Under the pieces are notes generated by a model, which worked only from the letters and a program-made list of their open reading frames with translations, was not told where the DNA came from and did no database searches. Made by a program: the position numbers and the translations under genes. This document shows positions 33,650 to 42,971 of a DNA stretch of 64,000 bases, piece by piece. Position 1 is the stretch's first letter. Every line of letters begins with the position of its first letter. The stretch is taken from the NCBI RefSeq assembly GCF_030548175.1, contig NZ_JAUORX010000004.1:248001-312000 (forward strand), in the 5' to 3' direction. This DNA comes from Cognatishimia sp. 1_MG-2023 (GTDB taxonomy: Bacteria > Pseudomonadota > Alphaproteobacteria > Rhodobacterales > Rhodobacteraceae).

Positions 33650-36304
33650 GTGAACGTAGCCAAACCGGCTGTTACGCCAATGATGGCGCAGTATCTGGAA
33701 ATCAAAGAAGCCTATCCTGATGCGATCCTTTTTTATCGGATGGGCGATTTCTATGAGATGTTCTTTGACGACGCCGTAGCTGCGGCCGAAGCCTTGGACA
33801 TTGCACTAACCAAGCGGGGTAAGCACGACGGGAACGAAATTCCGATGTGCGGTGTCCCTCACCATGCTGCCGAAGGGTATTTTCTAACACTGATCCGCAA
33901 GGGATTTCGTGTTGCTGTTTGTGAGCAAATGGAAAGCCCAGCAGAGGCGAAAAAACGGGGCTACAAGGCCGTTGTCCGCCGCGAGGTTGTACGGCTTGTG
34001 ACACCGGGCACATTGACCGAGGATTCCCTACTAGATGCCCGCCGCCATAACTTTTTGGCTGCCTATGCAAAGGTCCGGGATGAGGCTGCTTTGGCGTGGG
34101 CGGATATTTCAACCGGTGCGTTACATGTCATGGTTCTACCTCAGGTCCGGCTGGGTGCTGAATTGGCTCGCCTTGCGCCTTCCGAGTTGCTGGTTGCAGA
34201 GGGTACAGAGGCAAGTTTAGGTGAAATAGTCTCTGAAATGGGAGTTTCGCTTACCGCCGTTTCTCGTGGTGCTTTTGACAGCGCTGCCGCCGAAACGCGC
34301 GTTGCGTCGCTGTTTGGAGCACAGGGTCTTGATGCTTTCGGCACCTTTACGCGACCCGAAATCGGTGCCTTGGGTGCGATCGTGGATTACCTTGAAATCA
34401 CACAAAAAGGTAAGCTCCCCCTCCTCCGCCCGCCACAACGTGAGATCACTGGCGGCACCATGCAAATTGATGCCGCGACGCGACGAAACCTTGAGCTAAC
34501 TCACGCACTTTCCGGCGGACGTGCTGGCACGCTTCTAGCCACGATTGATAGAACGGTTACATCCGGTGGCGCGCGTCTGTTAGAGCGACGTCTTTCATCA
34601 CCTTCGCTGTCCGTTGATACCGTAGTTGGCCGACAATCTGCCGTCACCTTTATGCTGGAAAACGCACATCTCGCACGCGATATTCGCGATCATCTACGCA
34701 AAGTGCCCGACCTAGATCGCGCCTTGTCGCGCCTATCCCTAGACCGCGGTGGCCCTCGCGACTTGGCCGCGATCCGTAACGGATTGGAACAAGCCCTCAC
34801 GCTTTCTGGTCTATGCGAAAACTCAGAACTGGCTCCATTGCTAGGAGAAGCAGCACAGGCGCTTCAGGGGCATGACATCCTTCTAGACCTTCTTGATCAG
34901 GCATTAATCGCGGAACCGCCGCTTTTGGCCCGCGATGGAGGGTTTATCGCGCCAGGATACGATAGCGATCTGGACGAATCCCGACAGCTTCGCGACGAGG
35001 GTCGCGGCGTTATAGCGAGCATGCAGGCGCAATATTCCGAAATGACTGGCATTCAAGCGCTGAAGATCAAACACAACAACGTGCTTGGGTATTTTATCGA
35101 GGCGACCGCCAAGCACGCAGAAACAATGATGTCCGCCCCACTTACTGAGACATTCATTCACCGCCAAACAACAGCAAATCAGGTGCGTTTCACGACTGTC
35201 GAGCTTTCAGAGCTCGAAACAAAAATTCTAAACGCCGGAAACAACGCGTTGGAAACCGAAAAGCGGCTCTACTCTGTCCTCAGGCAGGCTGTTTTAGACG
35301 CATCGGCAAAAGTATCTTCCGCGGCCCGTGCGCTCGCAGAGTTTGACCTTCAAACCGCTCTGGCAGAGCTGGCCACCAGCGAAAATTGGTGCAAGCCCGA
35401 AGTTAACAACAGCCACGATTTCGACATCCAGGGTGGCCGTCACCCCGTTGTAGAAGCAGCGCTGCGCAAACAAGGCGGCGCGCCATTCGTTGCAAACGAC
35501 TGCGATCTATCCGGTGGAAATGACGCCAGCATTTGGTTGCTAACCGGCCCGAACATGGCAGGTAAATCGACATTCCTACGCCAGAACGCCTTGATCGCGC
35601 TATTGGCCCAAATCGGCAGCTATGTACCCGCAGCGACTGCGAAAATCGGCATAGTCAGCCAATTGTTTTCACGCGTTGGCGCATCGGATGATCTGGCACG
35701 TGGTCGATCAACCTTTATGGTTGAAATGGTGGAAACCGCTGCCATCCTGAACCAAGCCGATGACCGCGCGCTGGTGATCCTAGACGAAATTGGCCGCGGC
35801 ACCGCGACCTATGACGGCCTGTCCATTGCATGGGCTACGCTAGAGCATTTGCACGAGGTCAATAAATCCCGCGCCCTTTTCGCGACCCATTACCACGAAA
35901 TGACCGCGCTTGCCGGCAAACTACAAGGCGTTGAAAACGCCACAGTGACAGTCAAGGAATGGGACGGCGAGGTCATTTTCCTACACGAAGTTAAACGCGG
36001 TGCCGCTGATCGCAGCTATGGCGTTCAGGTCGCTCAACTTGCCGGCCTCCCACCATCGGTTGTGAACCGCGCGCGTGATGTTTTGGAAATGCTGGAAAAA
36101 GGTGAACGCGAAGGCGGAAAGCAAAAAGCGTTAATCGACGACCTGCCTCTGTTCGCTGCTGCGCCAGCCCCAAAACCGCAAGCTGCAACTGGCCCTTCCC
36201 CTGTTCAAGAAAAGCTGGATACAATCATCCCAGATGATCTAAGCCCACGCGAAGCTCTTGAATTATTGTATGAAATCAAAGCATTATCGACTAAACAGCA
36301 ATAA
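33650..36304 (+). CDS. mutS: DNA mismatch-repair protein MutS
   Basis: An 884-residue mismatch-recognition ATPase. Domain I has the mismatch-binding FYRMGDFYEMFFDDA; the ATPase has Walker A TGPNMAGKSTFLRQ, LARGRSTFMVEM and VILDEIGRGTATYDG, with TATYDGLSIAWA after. The start GTG at 33650 was chosen because GGGGGAT lies seven bases upstream; an in-frame TTG at 33623 also exists. It is divergent from maeB, and its stop abuts directly the stop of the convergent TPM-domain gene. Confidence 0.98.
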   Translation: MNVAKPAVTPMMAQYLEIKEAYPDAILFYRMGDFYEMFFDDAVAAAEALDIALTKRGKHDGNEIPMCGVPHHAAEGYFLTLIRKGFRVAVCEQMESPAEAKKRGYKAVVRREVVRLVTPGTLTEDSLLDARRHNFLAAYAKVRDEAALAWADISTGALHVMVLPQVRLGAELARLAPSELLVAEGTEASLGEIVSEMGVSLTAVSRGAFDSAAAETRVASLFGAQGLDAFGTFTRPEIGALGAIVDYLEITQKGKLPLLRPPQREITGGTMQIDAATRRNLELTHALSGGRAGTLLATIDRTVTSGGARLLERRLSSPSLSVDTVVGRQSAVTFMLENAHLARDIRDHLRKVPDLDRALSRLSLDRGGPRDLAAIRNGLEQALTLSGLCENSELAPLLGEAAQALQGHDILLDLLDQALIAEPPLLARDGGFIAPGYDSDLDESRQLRDEGRGVIASMQAQYSEMTGIQALKIKHNNVLGYFIEATAKHAETMMSAPLTETFIHRQTTANQVRFTTVELSELETKILNAGNNALETEKRLYSVLRQAVLDASAKVSSAARALAEFDLQTALAELATSENWCKPEVNNSHDFDIQGGRHPVVEAALRKQGGAPFVANDCDLSGGNDASIWLLTGPNMAGKSTFLRQNALIALLAQIGSYVPAATAKIGIVSQLFSRVGASDDLARGRSTFMVEMVETAAILNQADDRALVILDEIGRGTATYDGLSIAWATLEHLHEVNKSRALFATHYHEMTALAGKLQGVENATVTVKEWDGEVIFLHEVKRGAADRSYGVQVAQLAGLPPSVVNRARDVLEMLEKGEREGGKQKALIDDLPLFAAAPAPKPQAATGPSPVQEKLDTIIPDDLSPREALELLYEIKALSTKQQ

Positions 36305-37399
36305 TCACCAACTACCGCTGGCACCACCACCTGACGACGATCCACCACCAGATCCACCGCTGCTTGACGACGAAGACGAGCTTTCAGATTTCCGCGGTAT
36401 CGTGACATGTGTGTGGTATCGGTCGTCGCAATTCTTGCAGTGATAGTCGACACGTTTCAGGCCAGTTGAACTCGTCGTCGCGGAGGTCACAATGGTTGAA
36501 TCCCCCTCCAGCGTTTTGAACTGGCAGGTTCGACACGCACCGTATTTGCTAAACCAAGACTTATAGGCTTCAACAGTTCGGTGATCGCAGCTCTGGCAAA
36601 CCCAAACGTCGTAATCCACGCTTTTCAGACGTTCTTCGACCCGCTCGCCTTCCTTCAAATAGGCATCGTCGTTAGCCTCGCCAAGCTTTTGCATCTTTGT
36701 CCCATCAACGGGGCAAATCCGCGGCTTGTTGCGTTTCCACTTTCGGAACAAGCGATAACCGAACCCTGCAAGTGCCGCATAAAACACGGCTATCCAATCG
36801 CCAATCCAACCGAGGAACCGCTGCACCCTATTCCATGCACGCTCCGTCAAGGATGCATTGAATTCGCCAGGCCAAGTCCCTGTCACCTCGTGGATCACGG
36901 CATCAACACCCCGATCAATCCCAAGCGCATAATTGTCGTCTCGGAAATGCGGAACGATCACCTCATCAATAATCGCTGCCATGGCATCGTTTCGCGCATC
37001 GCCATATCCAGAACCCACTTCGATACGCAGACGCCGGTCATACCGCGACACAAGCAGCATCACGCCATCGTTCTTTACTGGATCGCCTAGGCCCCACTGA
37101 TTGAACAGGCCGGTCGCAAATGGCTCTATCTCCCCCAAGTGGCCGAAATCAGAGAGGTTGTTAATCGTCGCAACAGTAAATTCGACACCACGCTCGTTGC
37201 GCAATTCAATCAACTTATTGCGCACCAGATCTTCTTCGCTATCTGTCATCAGATCAGCAAAGTCGTTCACAAAAATCTCGTTGTATTCCGGATAGGTTTG
37301 CGCAGGCGCGATGCCTGCCGTGCATATTGCCAAAGCAATCAAAAGATGTCGGAACAAATGAAAAAGCCCTCGATGGTACGAGGGCTTTGTAACATGCAT
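36305..37399 (-). CDS. TPM-domain (YgcG-like) membrane protein with zinc-ribbon pairs
   Basis: A 364-residue envelope protein. A signal segment (LLIALAICTAGIAPAQ) precedes the TPM domain (~35-165: FVNDFADLMTDSEEDLV, GVEFTVATINNLSD, RRLRIEVGSGYGD). A transmembrane helix near 195-215 follows, then four CxxC-type pairs (ICPVDGTK, CQSCDHR, CRTCQF, CKNCDDR) forming probable zinc ribbons, and a Ser/Gly tail ending GASGSW. TPM proteins are linked to membrane or photosystem quality control; function here is unknown. The grpE terminator lies inside the first codons, so a TTG at 37355-37357 (GAGGG upstream) is a serious alternative start. Confidence 0.8.
   Translation of the reverse strand: MHVTKPSYHRGLFHLFRHLLIALAICTAGIAPAQTYPEYNEIFVNDFADLMTDSEEDLVRNKLIELRNERGVEFTVATINNLSDFGHLGEIEPFATGLFNQWGLGDPVKNDGVMLLVSRYDRRLRIEVGSGYGDARNDAMAAIIDEVIVPHFRDDNYALGIDRGVDAVIHEVTGTWPGEFNASLTERAWNRVQRFLGWIGDWIAVFYAALAGFGYRLFRKWKRNKPRICPVDGTKMQKLGEANDDAYLKEGERVEERLKSVDYDVWVCQSCDHRTVEAYKSWFSKYGACRTCQFKTLEGDSTIVTSATTSSTGLKRVDYHCKNCDDRYHTHVTIPRKSESSSSSSSSGGSGGGSSSGGGASGSW
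37361..37388 (-). terminator. Terminator after grpE, overlapping the TPM gene's start region
   Basis: On the minus strand AAAGCCCTCG pairs with CGAGGGCTTT (10-bp stem, 6-nt loop) followed by TTTTT. It stops hrcA-grpE transcripts 30 bp after the grpE stop (37418), yet encodes residues KPSYHRGLF of the annotated TPM ORF. Confidence 0.88.
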
Positions 37400-37417
37400 T
37401 TCGCGATCTGTTTAGAC

Positions 37418-37975
37418 TTAGCCAACCATCGAGCTTACGCCGACTTGCGCAGGGCGCAGCAGACGGTCGTGCAGCATAAAGCCTTCGGTGGAAACCTGAA
37501 TGATCTCGCCGGCTTTAGTTCCTGGAACCGGCGCTTCGAACATCGCTTCGTGCTGGTTCGGATCGAACTTATCGCCGACCTCTGGCACGATCACTTCTAG
37601 ACCGTGTTTCTTGAACACGTTCAACAGCTCGCGCATCGTCAGTTCAATACCTTCGATAACCGCAGGCGCTGCTTGCTTTTGCTCATCAGTGATGGCTTCC
37701 ATCGCACGCTTCATGTTGTCGTACACAGGCAGCATGTCACGGGCCAAACGGGACCCGCCATACATTTCTGCATCACGGCGTGCTTTGTCGCCACGCTTAC
37801 GAGAATTCTCAGCCTCGGCCAAGGCACGCATCCAGCGCTCTTTGTACTCGTCACGCTCCGCCTTGAGCTCATCTAGCTCAACGGCTTCATTCTCTAGCTC
37901 GTCCAGATCAGCAAACACTTCTGCTTCTGCATCTGCAAGATCATCCAGAAATTCGTTTTCTTTCGGCTCTGCCAT
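37418..37975 (-). CDS. grpE: GrpE, nucleotide exchange factor for DnaK
   Basis: A 185-residue protein releasing ADP from DnaK. A long coiled-coil N-terminus (ENEAVELDELKAERDEYKER, ~25-75) leads into WMRALAEAENSRKRGDKARR and the beta domain IIQVSTEGFMLHDRLLRPAQ-V. The second of two adjacent ATGs (37973-37975) is preferred since GAGG lies six bases upstream; the first ATG is only three bases from it. It lies downstream of hrcA, the standard heat-shock operon layout, and ends at the 37361-37388 terminator. Confidence 0.97.
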   Translation of the reverse strand: MAEPKENEFLDDLADAEAEVFADLDELENEAVELDELKAERDEYKERWMRALAEAENSRKRGDKARRDAEMYGGSRLARDMLPVYDNMKRAMEAITDEQKQAAPAVIEGIELTMRELLNVFKKHGLEVIVPEVGDKFDPNQHEAMFEAPVPGTKAGEIIQVSTEGFMLHDRLLRPAQVGVSSMVG

Positions 37976-37984
37976 CATTCACCT

Positions 37985-39049
37985 CTATGTCCGGTCAGAG
38001 ATCATCTTTCCAACCAGCTGCGCCGTATAATCCACAATCGGCACAATTCGTCCGTAGTTTAGGCGCTTGGGTCCAATGACCCCAACAGCACCCACGATCT
38101 TTCGATCAGAGTTCATATATGGAGACACCACCAAAGAGGAACCCGAAAGTGAAAAAAGTTTGTTCTCAGAGCCAATAAAAATGCGAACACCGTCACCTTG
38201 GTCGGCTAATTCCAAGAAATCCGCGATATCTCGCTTACGCTCGAGGTCATCAAACAGGCTACGAATAAGCTCAAAATCGGCTTCATCTTGGCCTTCACCG
38301 ATCAAATTAGACCGACCACGCACAATTAAGCGTTCTTGCGTGTCATCATCGTCTGCCCAAACAGCCAAACCGCTATCAATCAAAGCACGCGATAGCTTAT
38401 CAATTTCTTGGCGGCGCGCCGTTATTTCTTTGCGAATCACTGTCTGCAATTCAGACAGGGTCCGCCCTTCGATCAGTGAATTAAGAAAGTTCGCCGCTTC
38501 TCGCATACTGCTTGGCGTTTGACCGGGGGGCGGTGTGAACAAGCGGTTTTCCACATGCCCGTCAGCCATAACCAAAACAACAAGCGCGCGGTCATGGGCT
38601 AAGCTGACAAATTCGATATGTCGGATGGGTGCCTCGTGCTTGGGTGCTAAAACCAACGACGCACCCTGCGTCACCCCCGACAAAGCAGCCCCAACGCGAT
38701 CCAGCATTGTGCCAACATCACCGGAATTTTGCCCCAGCGTTGCATCTATCTTTTCTTGATCCCCGCGATCCATCTCGCGAACCTCAAGCAATCCATCAAC
38801 AAACATCCGCAAGCCCTGCTGCGTTGGGATGCGCCCCGCGCTGACATGAGGCGAATCCAACAGGCCCAGATACTCCAAATCCTGCATCACGTTGCGGATC
38901 GTCGCGGCACTGACCTTTTCGGAAAAGTCACGCGTTAGCGTGCGCGATCCAACGGGATCACCGGTATCCAGATACCCCTCGACCACACGGCGAAACACCT
39001 CGCGCGAGCGATCATTCATTTCATTCAGAACTTCTTTGCGATCTGTCAT
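37985..39049 (-). CDS. hrcA: Heat-inducible transcription repressor HrcA
   Basis: A 354-residue repressor that binds CIRCE elements. The N-terminal winged helix is clear (RVVEGYLDTGDPVGSRTLTR, SAATIRNVMQDLEYLGLL) followed by the PHVSAGRIPTQQGLRMFVDG motif; a C-terminal GAF-like region contains VGAVGVIGPKRLNYGRIVP. No CIRCE inverted repeat (TTAGCACTC/GAGTGCTAA) is evident near its own promoter or elsewhere in the window, so its targets (typically groESL) lie outside. Confidence 0.97.
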   Translation of the reverse strand: MTDRKEVLNEMNDRSREVFRRVVEGYLDTGDPVGSRTLTRDFSEKVSAATIRNVMQDLEYLGLLDSPHVSAGRIPTQQGLRMFVDGLLEVREMDRGDQEKIDATLGQNSGDVGTMLDRVGAALSGVTQGASLVLAPKHEAPIRHIEFVSLAHDRALVVLVMADGHVENRLFTPPPGQTPSSMREAANFLNSLIEGRTLSELQTVIRKEITARRQEIDKLSRALIDSGLAVWADDDDTQERLIVRGRSNLIGEGQDEADFELIRSLFDDLERKRDIADFLELADQGDGVRIFIGSENKLFSLSGSSLVVSPYMNSDRKIVGAVGVIGPKRLNYGRIVPIVDYTAQLVGKMISDRT

Positions 39050-39072
39050 TCAAACTTCCAATGCTGTCGCCC

Positions 39073-39100
39073 ATTAAAGAGCCTCAGCCGCAAAGGTCAA
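39073..39100 (-). promoter_or_regulatory. Candidate sigma-70 promoter of hrcA-grpE
   Basis: On the minus strand TTGACC (39100-39095) and TTTAAT (39078-39073) are separated by 16 bp. The expected start point is about 17 bases before the hrcA ATG. The match is by eye. Confidence 0.45.
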
Positions 39101-39176
39101 TCGGGGTTGCGTAAGGGTCGTGCACAAAGGTATCCCTTGGCCAAGTTAACATGACCTTGAAACGAAGGAAGTCATC

Positions 39177-39890
39177 ATGCGCCCATCCGGCCGTCAGTTG
39201 AACGAAATGCGCTCTGTCTCAATTGAAACAGACGTCACCAAACACGCCGAAGGCTCTTGCATGATTAAAATGGGTGACACCCATGTTCTATGCACCGCAT
39301 CGCTAGAGACCCGCGTACCACCGTTTATCAAAGGCTCAGGCCTAGGTTGGGTTACCGCAGAGTACGGCATGCTACCGCGCTCTACCTCTTCGCGCATGCG
39401 CCGCGAAGCCGCATCAGGCAAACAAGGTGGCCGCACCGTAGAAATTCAACGTTTGATTGGCCGCTCTTTGCGCGCTGGCGTTGACCGCGTTGCATTAGGT
39501 GAACGCCAAATCACAATCGACTGCGACGTCATCCAAGCAGACGGCGGCACACGCTGTGCATCAATCACTGGCGGTTGGGTTGCCCTACGTTTGGCCGTGA
39601 ACAAACTGATGAAAGCCGGCGACATCATCACCGATCCACTCGTTTCCCCAGTTGCCGCGATTTCTTGCGGTATCTACGCGGGTCAGCCCGTACTTGACCT
39701 GGATTACCCAGAGGATTCCGAAGCCGGCGTTGACGGTAACTTCATCATGCTCGGCAACAAGAACCTGATCGAAGTTCAGATGAGCGCCGAAGGCTCTGTC
39801 TTCTCTCGTGCACAGATGGATCAATTGATGGACCTTGCCGAAAAAGGCGTAGGTGAATTGGCCGAAATGCAGTTAGCAGCCGTCGCATGA
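39177..39890 (+). CDS. rph: Ribonuclease PH
   Basis: A 237-residue phosphorolytic exoribonuclease maturing tRNA 3' ends. It has [30 protein letters not shown]-type [37 protein letters not shown] and [18 protein letters not shown]. Length is exact for the family. A ribosome site AAGGAA precedes the ATG. It is divergent from hrcA and translationally coupled to rdgB (4-bp overlap at 39887-39890). Confidence 0.98.
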   Translation: MRPSGRQLNEMRSVSIETDVTKHAEGSCMIKMGDTHVLCTASLETRVPPFIKGSGLGWVTAEYGMLPRSTSSRMRREAASGKQGGRTVEIQRLIGRSLRAGVDRVALGERQITIDCDVIQADGGTRCASITGGWVALRLAVNKLMKAGDIITDPLVSPVAAISCGIYAGQPVLDLDYPEDSEAGVDGNFIMLGNKNLIEVQMSAEGSVFSRAQMDQLMDLAEKGVGELAEMQLAAVA

Positions 39891-40498
39891 CCCGCAAGTT
39901 TACTGGCGACAAACTCCTTGTCGCCACACATAACAAAGGCAAGCTGACCGAGATCAGAGAAATCTTGGCTCCCCACGGCGTAACTGTCGTGGGCGCAGCA
40001 GATATGGACTTGCCTGAGCCTGAAGAAACCGAAAATACATTTGTCGGCAACGCCCGTATCAAAGCGCATGCCGCCGCAAAGGCCACCGGCCTTCCTGCTC
40101 TGTCCGACGATAGCGGCATTACGATTGACGCACTGGATGGCGCCCCAGGTGTTTATACGGCCGATTGGGCAGAAACCGGCAATGGCCGCGATTTCATGAT
40201 GGCCATGATCCGCGCCAACGACGAGATCAACGCCAAAGGTCCAGACGCCCCACGCACCGCGCAATTCCGCTGCACATTGGTGATCGCATGGCCCGACGGA
40301 CATGACGAAGTATTCGAAGGCGTTATGCCCGGCTCGCTCACTTGGCCCATCCGTGGCGAAGGCGGCTTTGGCTACGATCCGATGTTCATTCCCGAAGGCC
40401 TAGACATCACCTGCGCCCAAATGGACAAAGCCGAAAAAAACAAAATCAGCCACCGTGGTCGCGCGGTCGCGCAGTTCTTGGCAGGCTGTTTTGGCTGA
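39887..40498 (+). CDS. rdgB: XTP/dITP diphosphatase (non-canonical purine NTP pyrophosphatase)
   Basis: A 203-residue HAM1/RdgB protein that removes inosine and xanthosine triphosphates. Motifs: [18 protein letters not shown] at the N-terminus, [40 protein letters not shown] and [14 protein letters not shown]. It is coupled to rph upstream and overlaps hemW downstream by 8 bp, making a three-gene operon rph-rdgB-hemW that continues to the DUF454 gene. Confidence 0.97.
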   Translation: MTRKFTGDKLLVATHNKGKLTEIREILAPHGVTVVGAADMDLPEPEETENTFVGNARIKAHAAAKATGLPALSDDSGITIDALDGAPGVYTADWAETGNGRDFMMAMIRANDEINAKGPDAPRTAQFRCTLVIAWPDGHDEVFEGVMPGSLTWPIRGEGGFGYDPMFIPEGLDITCAQMDKAEKNKISHRGRAVAQFLAGCFG

Positions 40499-41648
40499 AG
40501 ATTGGCAAAACGGGGGCTTTGGCCTTTATATCCATTGGCCCTTTTGTCAGGCCAAATGCCCTTATTGCGATTTCAACTCGCACGTTTCCCGAGAAATTGA
40601 TCAATCAAGGTGGCTTAGAGCCTATTTATCTGAATTGGATCGTGTCGGATCACTGACAAAAGGCCGAGTTTTAAACTCTGTTTTCTTTGGTGGTGGAACA
40701 CCTTCGCTGATGGATCCTGACGTTGTTGCGCAGATCATCGAACGGATCCGCGCTACTTGGCCAACTGCAAATGACCTCGAAATCACACTAGAGGCCAACC
40801 CCGGTTCTGTCGAAGCTGGCCGTTTTGCCGCCTACAGGCAAGGCGGAGTCAGCCGCGTCTCGATGGGTATCCAAGCCTTAAACGACCGCGATTTGCAGCG
40901 CCTAGGCCGCATCCATTCCGTTGATGAAGCCAAAGCAGCCTTCGATATTGCTCGTAAATCTTTCGATCGCGTCAGCTTTGATTTGATCTATGCTCGCCAA
41001 GACCAAACACTAAATGATTGGCAAACAGAGCTGCGAGAAGCCCTATCCATGGCCATCGACCACCTCTCGCTCTACCAGCTCACCATTGAAACCGGCACAG
41101 CCTTTGGTGACCGCTATGCCAAAGGCAAGCTGCGTGGCCTGCCAGAAGACGACCTAGCCGCTGACATGTACCAAGCGACCGGCGACATCTGCATCGAAGC
41201 TGGCTTAGAAGGGTACGAAGTATCCAACTACGCAAAACCCGGTTCTGAAAGCATCCACAATAAAATCTATTGGCGCTATGGCGACTACGCTGGCATTGGC
41301 CCGGGCGCCCACGCACGCCTAACCTTAAATGGCCAACGACATGCCATCGAATGCTGGCGCAACCCTGACCGCTGGCTCCAGGCTGTCGATACAGGCAACG
41401 GCGAGAATGTCAAAAATCCGATACTCCTGACCGATCAAGCTGACGAGATGATGATGATGGGCCTTCGCCTTCGCGACGGCGTTGATCTGAAACGTTGGGA
41501 AAACCTTTCGGGTCGCCCTTTAAATCCGACAACACTTGCCCATCTGCAAGACATAGGCATGATCCGCCAATCTGGCGACCTGCTAATTGCAACGCAAGAC
41601 GGCCGTATGGTTCTAAACACCCTGCTCGCCGAGATATTGGTGGAATAA
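40491..41648 (+). CDS. hemW: HemW, radical-SAM haem chaperone
   Basis: A 385-residue radical-SAM protein. The cluster motif C-x3-C-x2-C is in WPFCQAKCPYCDFNSH; SVFFGGGTPSLMDPDVV and LEANPGSVEAGRFAAYRQGG follow. Because it has this CxxxCxxC and not the catalytic HemN signature, it is HemW (haem trafficking), not coproporphyrinogen dehydrogenase. The start is the TTG at 40491 ([18 protein letters not shown]), overlapping rdgB; a longer frame would begin inside rdgB and is less likely. A DUF454 gene follows 4 bp on. Confidence 0.93.
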   Translation: MAEDWQNGGFGLYIHWPFCQAKCPYCDFNSHVSREIDQSRWLRAYLSELDRVGSLTKGRVLNSVFFGGGTPSLMDPDVVAQIIERIRATWPTANDLEITLEANPGSVEAGRFAAYRQGGVSRVSMGIQALNDRDLQRLGRIHSVDEAKAAFDIARKSFDRVSFDLIYARQDQTLNDWQTELREALSMAIDHLSLYQLTIETGTAFGDRYAKGKLRGLPEDDLAADMYQATGDICIEAGLEGYEVSNYAKPGSESIHNKIYWRYGDYAGIGPGAHARLTLNGQRHAIECWRNPDRWLQAVDTGNGENVKNPILLTDQADEMMMMGLRLRDGVDLKRWENLSGRPLNPTTLAHLQDIGMIRQSGDLLIATQDGRMVLNTLLAEILVE

Positions 41649-41652
41649 CTGT

Positions 41653-42006
41653 ATGCGGTATATATGGCTAATTGGCGGACTACTATCAGTGGCGCTCGGC
41701 GCTATCGGCATTATTCTACCGCTCTTACCAACAGTACCATTTCTCTTACTAGCTGCATTTTGCTTTGCGCGCAGTTCCGAATTCCTGCACAACTGGATGC
41801 TCACCCATCCAAAACTTGGACCACCAATTGCAGACTGGCAAGAAAACGGCGCCATTGGCCTAAATGCCAAACGTCTCGCCACTTTATCAGTGATTGCAGT
41901 ATTTGGACTTTCCCTAGCTTTAGGAGCACGTCCGCTTGTGCTTGGTATTCAGGCGATCACATTGGGATGCGTCATGCTCTTTATCTGGACCCGCCCTCAC
42001 GAATAA
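41653..42006 (+). CDS. DUF454 (YbaN-like) inner-membrane protein
   Basis: A 117-residue membrane protein with segments at ~5-25, ~27-45 and two further ones near 75-110. The family pattern is present: GLLSVALGAIGIILPLLPTV, then PFLLLAAFCFARSS and an LGPPIADWQENGAI loop. The function of DUF454 is unknown. It follows hemW by 4 bp with no ribosome site of note, so is probably cotranscribed. The gene converges on parB across the terminator at 42004-42030. Confidence 0.88.
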   Translation: MRYIWLIGGLLSVALGAIGIILPLLPTVPFLLLAAFCFARSSEFLHNWMLTHPKLGPPIADWQENGAIGLNAKRLATLSVIAVFGLSLALGARPLVLGIQAITLGCVMLFIWTRPHE

Positions 42007-42030
42007 AAAAGCCGGGTCACGGACCCGGCT
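42004..42030 (-). terminator. Terminator after parB
   Basis: AGCCGGGTC (42010-42018) pairs with GACCCGGCT (42022-42030), a perfect 9-bp stem with ACG loop. On the minus strand it is followed by six T, so it ends the leftward parA-parB transcript. The plus strand has no T-run. Confidence 0.9.
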
Positions 42031-42053
42031 ATTCGTCTCAATGTCACCTAGAC

Positions 42054-42947
42054 TTAAGTCGCGCTGAGTATTCTACACAGCTCATCTAGCTGATCCATAT
42101 TCGTATATTTGATCGTAATCTGCCCCGCTTCGCCACCAGGTTTGTGATCAATCGCAACTTTCATACCCAAGTTCGCACCCAAATCCCCTTCCAAGGCTTT
42201 GGTATCAGCGTCCTTTTCGACCTTCGGTTTCTTCGGTTTGTCTGTCTCACCAGAGGCATACTTTTTAACAAGCCCCTCGGTTTGCCGAACAGAAAGTCCC
42301 TCGGCCACAATGCGCTTCGCAATTTCTTCTGCATGATCCGAGGTGATCAATGCACGCGCATGACCGGCAGAAAGCTTACCCTCTTCCAGCATTTCCTGAA
42401 TATCAGGCGATAGATTAAGCAAGCGCATTAGGTTTGCAATGTGGCTTCGGCTTTTACCCAAGGCTTTGGACAGCACTTCTTGTGTATGCCCAAACTTGTC
42501 CATCAACTGACGGTAACCAGCTGCTTCTTCAACCGGGTTAAGATCAGATCGCTGGATGTTCTCAATAATCGCAATCTCTAAAACTTCGGTATCATTAAAA
42601 TCGCGTATTACAACCGGAAGCTCATGCAGCTGCGCCTTTTGCGATGCACGCCAACGGCGTTCACCTGCAACGATTTCGTACTTACCGTTTTCTCCAGCCA
42701 CTTCACGCACGATCAACGGCTGAATTACACCCTTCTCGCGAATGGAATTTGCTAAGTCTTCCAGGTGCTCTGGATCAAAGCGGCGCCGTGGCTGATCTGG
42801 GTTTGGAGAGATATTCTCGATCGGAACCATCATATCAGCACGACGCACGCCTGAATCATTCTGGGATACCGGAGATTCATTCACATCTGCCATCAACGCA
42901 GAAAGACCGCGTCCCAGCCCCCGGGATTTTACTTTATTCTCTGCCAT
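42054..42947 (-). CDS. parB: Chromosome partitioning protein ParB
   Basis: A 297-residue ParB that binds parS and spreads using CTP. The N-terminal ParB/Srx domain has ENISPNPDQPRRRFDPEHL, ANSIREKGVIQPLIVR and YEIVAGERRWRASQKAQLHE (the GERRWRA CTP motif); the HTH is ALGKSRSHIANLMRLLNLS; the C-terminal dimerisation domain ends DELCRILSAT. Two perfect parS sites lie 1.4 and 3.3 kb upstream. It is the last gene of the mnmE-mnmG-rsmG-parA-parB line. Confidence 0.98.
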   Translation of the reverse strand: MAENKVKSRGLGRGLSALMADVNESPVSQNDSGVRRADMMVPIENISPNPDQPRRRFDPEHLEDLANSIREKGVIQPLIVREVAGENGKYEIVAGERRWRASQKAQLHELPVVIRDFNDTEVLEIAIIENIQRSDLNPVEEAAGYRQLMDKFGHTQEVLSKALGKSRSHIANLMRLLNLSPDIQEMLEEGKLSAGHARALITSDHAEEIAKRIVAEGLSVRQTEGLVKKYASGETDKPKKPKVEKDADTKALEGDLGANLGMKVAIDHKPGGEAGQITIKYTNMDQLDELCRILSAT

Positions 42948-42971
42948 GCCCGGCCTCCTTATTATTCTAAT

